The notes beneath the pieces are model-generated. The model was given only the letters and a program-made list of their open reading frames with translations, was not told the DNA's origin and ran no database searches. The position numbers were made by a program, and so were the translations under genes. This document shows positions 7,186 to 13,166 of a stretch of 13,166 nucleotides of DNA, piece by piece; the stretch's first letter is position 1, and every line of letters starts with the position of its first letter. The DNA lies in NCBI GenBank assembly GCA_036520715.1, contig DATDJF010000028.1:1-13166 (forward strand), given 5' to 3'. Source of the DNA: JAEUPI01 sp036520715 (lineage in GTDB: Bacteria; Pseudomonadota; Gammaproteobacteria; Burkholderiales; Burkholderiaceae_C).

Positions 7186-7766
7186 TTCGCAGGGTCGTCT
7201 GGGTCGGATGGGTGCTCGCCATGCTGGCGGCTGGTTGCGCGCAGATGTCACAGGTGTCAGCGGGCGATGTCACGGTTCGCCAGCGCCTCGTGATCAAGGT
7301 CGACAGTCCATGGAACCAGTTCGAGCGCATTGCCGGCGACACCACGCCGACCTGGACTCAGGAGGGCATCACGGTCGACACGCTGCGATTTCACGTTGCG
7401 TTGAAGGACGGTGAGCTGATCGCCCCGACGCCGTCCGAGCCGAAGGGTCAGATGCCACTGGCGTTCAAGTCATCGATGCAGCCGAGCGAAGTGATTTCGC
7501 TGTTCGAGGCCTACTACTCGCGAGATGGATCGACCTTCAAGTTGGACCGGGTCGTGCCGGCGACCTTTGTCGGCCAACAGGGATTCCAGTTCGAGTTCAG
7601 CAGCGTCCGCAAGACCGACGAGGTGCAACTGCGCGGCATCGGATGGGGTGCAGTGCGCAACGGCGAGTTGTTCGTCATCACCTACACCGCGCCGCGCCTG
7701 GCGTTCTTCCAGCGTGGCGTGGGCGGCGCGACGGCGATCGCCAAGTCAGCCCGCGTGTCGAGCTGA
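7182..7766 (+). CDS. Small outer-membrane-type lipoprotein of unknown function
   Basis: A 194-residue protein starting MIRR, with a hydrophobic stretch and a clear lipobox LAAGC; C19 is the predicted lipidated cysteine. Residue +2 is alanine, not aspartate, so by the Lol sorting rule it should move to the outer membrane. The mature part is soluble and beta-rich in appearance: LVIKVDSPWNQFE (36-48), a block around LRFHVALKDGELI, and FQFEFSS with the following GIGWGAVRNGELFVITYTAP. I recognise no enzyme motif. It overlaps the M48 protease stop by 4 bases (ATGA) and ends the three-gene exported module, so it may act with the protease as anchor, partner or substrate; that role is inference. Confidence 0.85.
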   Translation: MIRRVVWVGWVLAMLAAGCAQMSQVSAGDVTVRQRLVIKVDSPWNQFERIAGDTTPTWTQEGITVDTLRFHVALKDGELIAPTPSEPKGQMPLAFKSSMQPSEVISLFEAYYSRDGSTFKLDRVVPATFVGQQGFQFEFSSVRKTDEVQLRGIGWGAVRNGELFVITYTAPRLAFFQRGVGGATAIAKSARVSS

Positions 7767-7803
7767 GCGGCCAATGGGCATCCCTCAGGTTCGTGCGATC
7801 GGA

Positions 7804-7829
7804 GCCCACGGGCCAGCATGCCCGTGGGC
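7804..7829. terminator. Bidirectional terminator between convergent genes
   Basis: GCCCACGGGC (7804-7813) and GCCCGTGGGC (7820-7829) are perfect 10-bp complements around a 6-base loop. The site lies between the converging stops of the lipoprotein gene (7766) and the beta-subunit gene (7877), the expected place for a shared terminator. Flanking T runs are poor (CTTC on plus), so termination strength is uncertain. Confidence 0.65.
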
Positions 7830-7876
7830 CTTCACCAGCCGCAGGCCAGCACGCAGGTGCTGTCCTGCGCGCGGGC

Positions 7877-8932
7877 TCAGCGCAGCGACGCGTTGATCTT
7901 GGCCAGTGTCGAGGCGCCCGGGCACAGCTCGGGTTCGTTCAACGTGTTGAGCGGCCGGCTGGACGTGTTCAGCGCCGCGTGCAGGTCGCTCGCCTTCGGA
8001 TCGACGTAGATCAGCCCGGTCACGACTTCGCCGCGCGCCTGGTGCAACTGCAGGTGGCTCATCGCGCCGAGCTGGTCGGTGGCGTCGTAGTCGGCGTGCA
8101 GCTTGCGCAGGCGCATCACGCCGCCGTCGGCCTGCGGCAGGTCGATCACCTCGCCGGCCGCGGGCTCGGCCTTGATCTCGGGCGCCAGGGCGATGAAGTC
8201 GATGCGATTGAGCGCCTCGTTGTGCTGCCGCACGTGGTCGTAGCTGCGCGTGCTGCCGGCGTGGTTGTTGAAGGCCACGCAGGGGCTGATGACGTCGAGG
8301 AACGCCGCGCCGCCGTGGCCGATGGCGCCCTTGATCAGCGGCACCAGCTGCGCCTTGTCGCCCGAGAAGCCACGCGCCACGTAGGTGGCCCCGAGCTGCA
8401 GTGCCAGGCCGATCAGGTCGACCGGCGAGTCGTTGTTGACGGCACCCTTCTTGCTCTGGCTGCCGCGGTCGGCGGTGGCCGAGAACTGGCCCTTGGTGAG
8501 GCCGTAGACGCCGTTGTTCTCGACGATGTAGACCATGCGCACGCCGCGGCGCATGGCGTGCGCGAACTGCCCGAGGCCGATCGACGCCGAATCGCCGTCG
8601 CCCGACACGCCCAGGTACAACAGGTCGCGGTTGGCCAGGTTGGCGCCGGTCAGCACGCTGGGCATGCGGCCGTGCACGGTGTTGAAGCCGTGGCTGGCGC
8701 CGAGAAAGTAATCCGGCGTCTTGGAGCTGCAGCCGATGCCCGACAGCTTGGCCACACGGTGCGGCTCGATGTCGAGCTCCCAGCAGGCCTGCACGATGGC
8801 CGCGGAGATCGAGTCGTGGCCGCAGCCGGCGCACAACGTGGAAACCTTGCCTTCGTAGTCGCGCCGCGTGTAGCCGACCTTGTTCTTGGCCAGCGTGGGG
8901 TGATGCAGCCGGGGCTTGGTGATGTAGGTCAT
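7877..8932 (-). CDS. korB: 2-oxoacid:acceptor oxidoreductase, TPP-binding beta subunit
   Basis: A 351-residue beta subunit that binds thiamine pyrophosphate and one [4Fe-4S] cluster and decarboxylates a 2-oxoacid to its CoA ester with the alpha subunit. CAGCGH (34-39) supplies C34 and C37; C68 (GIGCSS) and C218 (SPCVAF) complete the cluster with almost the same spacing as the Sulfolobus two-subunit enzyme. TPP/Mg2+ residues are GDGD (111-114) and ENNGVYGLTKGQ (138-149). About 50 residues past the usual core form a C-terminal extension. The ATG overlaps the alpha-gene stop (ATGA), with AGAGGG (8937-8942, minus) four bases upstream. The best biochemical parallel I know is the 2-oxoglutarate:NADP+ oxidoreductase of Azoarcus evansii; the substrate here (2-oxoglutarate, pyruvate or another) cannot be read from sequence, so the symbol is provisional. 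Confidence 0.93.
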   Translation of the reverse strand: MTYITKPRLHHPTLAKNKVGYTRRDYEGKVSTLCAGCGHDSISAAIVQACWELDIEPHRVAKLSGIGCSSKTPDYFLGASHGFNTVHGRMPSVLTGANLANRDLLYLGVSGDGDSASIGLGQFAHAMRRGVRMVYIVENNGVYGLTKGQFSATADRGSQSKKGAVNNDSPVDLIGLALQLGATYVARGFSGDKAQLVPLIKGAIGHGGAAFLDVISPCVAFNNHAGSTRSYDHVRQHNEALNRIDFIALAPEIKAEPAAGEVIDLPQADGGVMRLRKLHADYDATDQLGAMSHLQLHQARGEVVTGLIYVDPKASDLHAALNTSSRPLNTLNEPELCPGASTLAKINASLR

Positions 8933-10779
8933 CGGACCCTCTCGCGGCGTGGCGCCACGGCCAGCGCGTGCACGTGCTTGGTGATGGTGTCGGTGATGAA
9001 GCGCGCGGTGATCGGCGTGCCGTCGTAGTGCAGCACGGCGATCAGCCACGACGGGTCGATCTCGAGCTCGTTGATCAGCAGCGCGCGCATCTGCGCGTCG
9101 CGGTTCTGTTCGACCACGAACAGGTGGTCGTGGCTGGCGATGAACTCGCGCACGCTGTCGGGAAACGGGAAGGCGCGCAGGCGCATCGCATCGAGGTGGA
9201 TGCCTTCGGCCGCCAGCGCCGCCAGTGCCTCGTCCATGGCCGGGGCGGTGGAGCCGAAATACATGACGCCCAGTCGCGTTTTCTTGGCCGCCGCGCGCAC
9301 CAGCGGCGGCGGCACCAGCCTGGACGCGCTGTCGAACTTCTTCAGCAGCCGCTGCACGTTGTACGTGTAGTCGGGGCCGGCCTCGGAGTAGCGCGCGTAG
9401 GCGTCGCGCGTGGTGCCACGGGTGAAGTACGACCCCTTCGTGGGGTGCGTGCCGGGCAGCGTGCGCCACGGGATGCCGTCGCCGTCGACGTCCTTGTAGC
9501 GGCCGAAGTCCTTGCCGGCGTCGAGTTCTTCGGCGGTCATCACCTTGCCGCGGTCGTAGCGGCGGCTTTCGTCCCACTGCAGCGGCTCGCACAGCCGCTG
9601 GTTCATGCCGATGTCGAGATCCGTCATCACGAACACCGGCGTCTGCAGCCGGTCGGCCAGGTCGAGCGCCGCGGCGGCGTGCTCGAAGCACTCGGCCGGG
9701 TCCTGCGGCAGCAGCATCACGTGCTTGGTGTCGCCGTGCGACGCGTAGGCGCTGGAGATCAGGTCGGCCTGCTGCGTGCGCGTGGGCATGCCGGTGGAAG
9801 GGCCGCCGCGCTGCACGTCGATGATCGTCATCGGGATCTCGGCGAAGTAGGCCAGGCCGATGAACTCGGTCATCAGCGAGACGCCGGGGCCCGACGTTGC
9901 GGTGAACGCGCGCGCGCCGTTCCACCCCGCGCCGGTGACGATGCCGATCGACGCGATCTCGTCTTCGGCCTGGATGATGGCGAAACGGTTCTCGCCGGTG
10001 ACCGGGTCGACCCGGTACTTGCGGCAGTAGCGCTCGAACGCCTCGGCCAGCGACGACGAGGGCGTGATCGGATACCACGCGCAGACGGTGGCGCCACCGT
10101 AGAGACAACCGAGCGCCGTGGCTGCGTTGCCTTCGATGAAGATGCGTTCGCCCACCAGGTCGGCGCGCCGCACCTTCAGGCCCATCGCCGGGCTCTGTGG
10201 TGGCCTCAGATGGTCGGTGGCGAAGCTGCGGCCGGCATGCAGCGCACGCACGTTGCTCTCCAGCAGGCGCTCCTTGCCCTTGTACGTCTCGCTGAACAGG
10301 CTTTCGATGACCGCCGGGTCGACGTCCATCAGCACCGACAGCGCGCCCAGCACCATGATGTTCTTGAACAGCGTGCGCTGCCGCGGGTCTTCGTAGGTGG
10401 CGTTGCAGATCGCGGTCACCGGCATGCCGATGACGTTGATGTCCTCGCGGAAGGCGCTGTCCGGCAGCGGCTTGGTGCTGTCGTAGAACAGGTAGCCGCC
10501 GGACTCGATCTCCTTGACGTCGGCATCCCAGGTCTGCGGGTTCATCGCCACCGCCAGGTCGATGCCGCCGCGCCGCCCGAGCCAGCCCTGCCCGCTGACG
10601 CGCACCTCGTACCAGGTGGGCAGGCCCTGGATGTTGCTGGGGAAGATGTTGCGCGGGCTCACCGGCACGCCCATGCGCAGGATCGCCTTGGCGAACAGCT
10701 CGTTGGCCGATGCCGACCCCGAGCCGTTGACGTTGGCGAACTTGACGACGAAATCGTTGACCGCTTCGATGCGCTTCAT
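8929..10779 (-). CDS. korA: 2-oxoacid:acceptor oxidoreductase, fused gamma-alpha subunit
   Basis: A 616-residue protein combining a gamma domain (about 8-195, with the glycine-rich ANVNGSGSASANELF at 15-29 and FPSNIQGLPTWYEVRVSG at 46-63) with the alpha subunit. The alpha part has YPITPSSSLAEAF (236-248), QAEDEIASIGIVTGAGWNGA (270-289), TSGPG (295-299) and QRGGPSTGMPTRTQQADL (323-340), all signatures of CoA-dependent 2-oxoacid:ferredoxin oxidoreductases that bind TPP with the beta subunit. A C-terminal domain (about 500-610) follows. An inserted KDVDGDGIPWR (429-439) looks like a D-x-D-x-D-G metal loop. The ATG at 10779 has GAGGG (10787-10791, minus) seven bases upstream and overlaps the flavoprotein stop; the frame stays open further upstream, but only inside the flavoprotein gene. 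Gene order flavoprotein, gamma-alpha, beta suggests one complex. Confidence 0.93.
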   Translation of the reverse strand: MKRIEAVNDFVVKFANVNGSGSASANELFAKAILRMGVPVSPRNIFPSNIQGLPTWYEVRVSGQGWLGRRGGIDLAVAMNPQTWDADVKEIESGGYLFYDSTKPLPDSAFREDINVIGMPVTAICNATYEDPRQRTLFKNIMVLGALSVLMDVDPAVIESLFSETYKGKERLLESNVRALHAGRSFATDHLRPPQSPAMGLKVRRADLVGERIFIEGNAATALGCLYGGATVCAWYPITPSSSLAEAFERYCRKYRVDPVTGENRFAIIQAEDEIASIGIVTGAGWNGARAFTATSGPGVSLMTEFIGLAYFAEIPMTIIDVQRGGPSTGMPTRTQQADLISSAYASHGDTKHVMLLPQDPAECFEHAAAALDLADRLQTPVFVMTDLDIGMNQRLCEPLQWDESRRYDRGKVMTAEELDAGKDFGRYKDVDGDGIPWRTLPGTHPTKGSYFTRGTTRDAYARYSEAGPDYTYNVQRLLKKFDSASRLVPPPLVRAAAKKTRLGVMYFGSTAPAMDEALAALAAEGIHLDAMRLRAFPFPDSVREFIASHDHLFVVEQNRDAQMRALLINELEIDPSWLIAVLHYDGTPITARFITDTITKHVHALAVAPRRERVR

Positions 10780-12614
10780 GCTGCAGCCCTCGTCCGCTGC
10801 ACCGGCGGGCTGCTGTCGCGGCAGGCCGGGCCGGCCTTGGTGGTGAGCAGCAGGAACTTCTGCATGTCCCAGGCACCGGTCGGACAGCGCTCGGCGCACA
10901 GGCCGCAGTGCAGGCAGACGTCTTCGTCCTTGACCATCACGCGGCCGGTCTTCAATGGCGCACCGACGTAGAGATCCTGCGTCTGGTTGGTGGCCGGTGC
11001 GCTCAGTCGCGTGCGCAGGTCGGCCTCGTCGCCGTTGCCGGTGAAGGTGATGCAGTCCATCGGGCAGATGTCGACGCAGGCGTCGCACTCGATGCACAGC
11101 TTGTCTGCGAACACCGTCTGCACGTCGCAGTTGAGGCAACGCTGCGCCTCCTTGAAGGCGGTCTCGAGGTCGAAGCCGAGTTCGACCTCGACCTTGATGC
11201 TCTTGAGCGCCTTCTCGGCCTTGGCCCACGGCACCTTGAAGCGCAGGTCATCGGACGGCGCGTTGTCGTAGCTCCACTCGTGGATGCCCATCTTCTGCGA
11301 CATCATGTTCACGTGCGGCGCCGGGCGATGCTTGATGTCCTTGCCGTGCAGCAGGCGGTCGATCGACACCGCGGCCTCGTGGCCGTGCGCCACCGCGGTG
11401 ATGATGTTCTTGGGCCCGAGCGCCGCGTCGCCGCCGAAGAAGACGTGCGGCAGCGAGGCCTGAAAGGTGACCTCGTCGAGCACCGGCAGGCCCCATTGGT
11501 TGAAGGCGATGCCGCTGTCGCGCTCGATCCACGGGAACGCGTTTTCCTGGCCCACCGCGACCAGCACTTCGTCGCACGGGATGTCGACGTCCGGCTCGCC
11601 GGTGGGCACCAGCGAGCGCTTGCCCTTGGCGTCGTACTTCGACTCGACGAGCTGGAAGCGCACGCCGGTGAGCACGCCGTTGTCGTGCAGGAAGGCCACC
11701 GGCACGTGGCACGGCAGGATCGGGATGCCCTCGTGCATGGCGTCTTCCTTTTCCCATGGCGAGGCCTTCATGTCCTCGAAGGTCGAGCGCACGATCACCT
11801 TCACGTCGTCGGCGCCCATGCGGCGCGCCGAGCGGCAGCAGTCCATCGCCGTGTTGCCGCCACCGAGCACGATGACGCGCTTGCCGACCGCCGCCACGTG
11901 GCCGAAGTACACCGACGCCAGCCAGTCGATGCCGATGTGGATCTTGGCACCCGCCTCCTGGCGGCCCGGGATGTCGAGCTCGCGCCCACGCGGTGCGCCG
12001 CAGCCGACGAACACCGCGTCGAAGTTTTCAGCGAGCAGCGCCTTCATCGAATCGATGCGCGCGCCAGCACGAAACTCCACCCCGAGGCCGATGATGTAGC
12101 CGACTTCCTCGTCGATCACCTGCTCGGGCAGGCGAAAGCGCGGCACCTGGGTGCGCATGAAGCCGCCGGCCTTGGCATCGCCCTCGAACACGGTGACCGA
12201 GTAGCCCTGCACGGTGAGGTCGCGAGCCACCGTCAGCGAGGCCGGCCCGGCGCCGACACAGGCGATGCGTTTGCCGTTTTTCGGAGCCGGCCGCGGCAGC
12301 ATCGCGCGGATCTCGCCGTCCTTGAAGTCGGCGGCCACGCGCTTGAGGCGGCAGATGGCCACCGCTTCCGGTTTCTCGGCGTTCTTTTCCTCCACGCGGC
12401 CGCGGCGGCATGCGGGCTCGCAAGGGCGATCGCAGGTGCGACCGAGGATGCCGGGAAAGACGTTGCTTTCCCAATTCACCATGTAGGCGTCGTCGAAGCG
12501 GCCCTGCGCGATCAGACGGATGTATTCGGGAACGGGAGTGTGGGCCGGGCAAGCCCATTGGCAGTCGACGACCTTGTGGAAATAGGCCGGGTCCGCCACG
12601 TCAGTGGGGTGCAC
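10776..12614 (-). CDS. FAD/NAD(P)-binding iron-sulfur electron-transfer subunit (GltD-like) of the 2-oxoacid oxidoreductase
   Basis: A 612-residue protein related to the glutamate synthase small subunit. The N-terminal iron-sulfur region carries C18, C22, C61, C65 and C69. An FAD fold begins at CVGAGPASLTVARDL (119-133) and an NAD(P)H fold at VLGGGNTAMDCCRSARRMGA (249-268); GGDAALGPKNIITAVAHGHEAA (394-415) is the second FAD block. Unlike GltD it has a C-terminal bacterial-ferredoxin-like domain with two four-cysteine sets, C507/C510/C513/C517 and C567/C570/C573/C577, plus C493/C496. The expected role is electron transfer between the alpha-beta core and NAD(P) through FAD, matching the gamma subunit reported for the Azoarcus evansii enzyme. 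The start is GTG at 12614, chosen because AGGAGA lies eight bases upstream and residues from 5 onward match the family. It is the first gene of the operon. Confidence 0.92.
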   Translation of the reverse strand: MHPTDVADPAYFHKVVDCQWACPAHTPVPEYIRLIAQGRFDDAYMVNWESNVFPGILGRTCDRPCEPACRRGRVEEKNAEKPEAVAICRLKRVAADFKDGEIRAMLPRPAPKNGKRIACVGAGPASLTVARDLTVQGYSVTVFEGDAKAGGFMRTQVPRFRLPEQVIDEEVGYIIGLGVEFRAGARIDSMKALLAENFDAVFVGCGAPRGRELDIPGRQEAGAKIHIGIDWLASVYFGHVAAVGKRVIVLGGGNTAMDCCRSARRMGADDVKVIVRSTFEDMKASPWEKEDAMHEGIPILPCHVPVAFLHDNGVLTGVRFQLVESKYDAKGKRSLVPTGEPDVDIPCDEVLVAVGQENAFPWIERDSGIAFNQWGLPVLDEVTFQASLPHVFFGGDAALGPKNIITAVAHGHEAAVSIDRLLHGKDIKHRPAPHVNMMSQKMGIHEWSYDNAPSDDLRFKVPWAKAEKALKSIKVEVELGFDLETAFKEAQRCLNCDVQTVFADKLCIECDACVDICPMDCITFTGNGDEADLRTRLSAPATNQTQDLYVGAPLKTGRVMVKDEDVCLHCGLCAERCPTGAWDMQKFLLLTTKAGPACRDSSPPVQRTRAAA

Positions 12615-12622
12615 TCAGGTCG

Positions 12623-12628
12623 TCTCCT
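12623..12628 (-). promoter_or_regulatory. Ribosome binding site for a GTG start
   Basis: On the minus strand AGGAGA is followed by eight bases and GTG (12614-12612). No in-frame ATG gives a comparable N-terminus, so this site decides the flavoprotein start. Confidence 0.65.
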
Positions 12629-12655
12629 GCGGACCCGTCTCGACACTCAGCCGCG

Positions 12656-12686
12656 ATTCACGGCGATCGTCGATCGGAACCGTCAA
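12656..12686 (-). promoter_or_regulatory. Weak promoter candidate with palindrome for the oxidoreductase operon
   Basis: On the minus strand TTGACG (12686-12681) matches five of six bases of the -35 consensus; GTGAAT (12661-12656) is a poor -10 at a 19-base spacing. The spacer contains CGATCG twice (12664-12669 and 12671-12676) around a single base, a near-perfect 13-base palindrome that could be an operator. The promoter and any regulator are inference. Confidence 0.25.
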
Positions 12687-12722
12687 ATCCGGTAACGCGT
12701 CGAGTCTACGCCCGTTGCTGCG

Positions 12723-12746
12723 TTCGGGCCTGAGTGCCAGCCCGAA
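12723..12746. terminator. Hairpin downstream of parC, possible terminator
   Basis: TTCGGGC (12723-12729) and GCCCGAA (12740-12746) are perfect 7-bp arms around a 10-base loop, 27 bases past the parC stop on the minus strand. No T run follows on that strand, so termination is only suggested by position. Confidence 0.35.
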
Positions 12747-12773
12747 TGCCGACAACCCGATGTGTGCAGCCGA

Positions 12774-13166
12774 TCAGCCGGGGACGACGCGCACGCCGGA
12801 TTTCATGCCCGGCGCGAGCTTGCCCTTGCGCGCGCGCTTGCCTGAGTAGCCCGCCAACGCTGCGCCGCGCAGCGTTTCTTCCTTCGGCTTGCCCGCACGG
12901 CTGGCGCCGAGGACCGTCAGCGCGTCGTGGAACGGCGCCACAGACACCAGTGGATCCTTGGCATCGACGGCCATCAGCGTCAGGCCGCGCCCGCCGTTGG
13001 ATTGCAGCTTCACCTCGTCGAGCGGGAACACCAGCAGGTGGCCCGACAGCGACAGGCAGGCCAGTTGATCGTGCTCGGCGGCCACCGCCACCGGGGGCAG
13101 CAGGTGGTCGCCCGCCTCGACCGACAGGAACGCCTTGCCGCCGCGCTGCCGGCTTTGCATGTCGGA
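12774..13166 (-). CDS. parC: DNA topoisomerase IV subunit A, C-terminal end (partial)
   Basis: Only the last 130 residues are present; the frame stays open to the window edge, so the gene continues to the right. The visible part is the end of the C-terminal beta-propeller DNA-wrapping domain: SRQRGGKAFLSVEAGDHLLP, GHLLVFPLDEVKLQSNGGRG and TLMAVDAKDPLVSV, then a basic tail GYSGKRARKGK. The GGRGLTLMAVD block and the basic KRARKGK end fit betaproteobacterial ParC better than GyrA. ParC with ParE separates linked daughter chromosomes and relaxes supercoils; the catalytic tyrosine lies outside the window. It is on the same strand as the oxidoreductase operon but 159 bases upstream, with a hairpin between, so it is probably a separate transcript. 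Confidence 0.85.
   Translation of the reverse strand, partial: SDMQSRQRGGKAFLSVEAGDHLLPPVAVAAEHDQLACLSLSGHLLVFPLDEVKLQSNGGRGLTLMAVDAKDPLVSVAPFHDALTVLGASRAGKPKEETLRGAALAGYSGKRARKGKLAPGMKSGVRVVPG

Noticed and set aside
8933..10876. Extension of the beta-subunit frame across the whole alpha gene
   Set aside because: The extension is arginine/alanine-rich out-of-frame reading of the alpha subunit; the real start is the ATGA overlap at 8932.
8968..12695. Two long plus-strand open frames (8968-10971 and 10908-12695) opposite the oxidoreductase genes
   Set aside because: They overlap each other, have low-complexity antisense composition and no motif; the minus-strand genes are unambiguous.

Overview
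The base composition is very GC-rich with strongly GC-biased third codon positions. The protein families (ParC, ComEC, DsbB, a three-gene 2-oxoacid oxidoreductase of the kind known from Azoarcus, and a circularly permuted ATP-grasp enzyme) point to chromosomal DNA of a betaproteobacterium, most likely Burkholderiales or a relative. This assignment is inference from the proteins; there is no rRNA marker. I see no tRNA, CRISPR, insertion sequence, phage gene or clear pseudogene. No gene-free stretch exceeds about 180 bases.

Left region (1-4058, minus strand): comEC (DNA-uptake channel with a metallo-beta-lactamase-fold domain) runs leftward and overlaps by 4 bases a circularly permuted ATP-grasp gene (181-1614), a family that normally heads an ATP-grasp/alpha-E/transglutaminase-like cluster. 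Bases 1-180 hold no supported gene, only an odd purine-rich repeat and a perfect 8-bp hairpin.

Middle-left (4104-5053, plus strand): a RidA-family gene diverges from comEC across 45 bases and overlaps dsbB by 4 bases. A hairpin with a short T run follows dsbB.

Middle (5235-7766, plus strand): an exported-protein module of three genes: a protein of unknown function with a possible TolB/CsgG-like fold, an M48 zinc metalloprotease with a helical-repeat-like tail, and a small outer-membrane-type lipoprotein. All three carry export signals and the last two overlap by 4 bases. It ends at a perfect 10-bp inverted repeat that probably terminates transcription from both sides. This is the least understood part of the window and the best candidate for an undescribed system.

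Right (7877-12614, minus strand): a tight operon of an FAD/NAD(P)-binding iron-sulfur protein, a fused gamma-alpha subunit and a TPP-binding beta subunit. Together these look like a complete 2-oxoacid oxidoreductase that passes electrons through iron-sulfur clusters and FAD to NAD(P) and/or ferredoxin, as in the 2-oxoglutarate:NADP+ oxidoreductase described from Azoarcus evansii. Upstream, on the same strand and cut by the window edge, is the 3' end of parC.

Five of the six same-strand junctions inside gene pairs or operons are ATGA stop/start overlaps, so translational coupling is the rule here.
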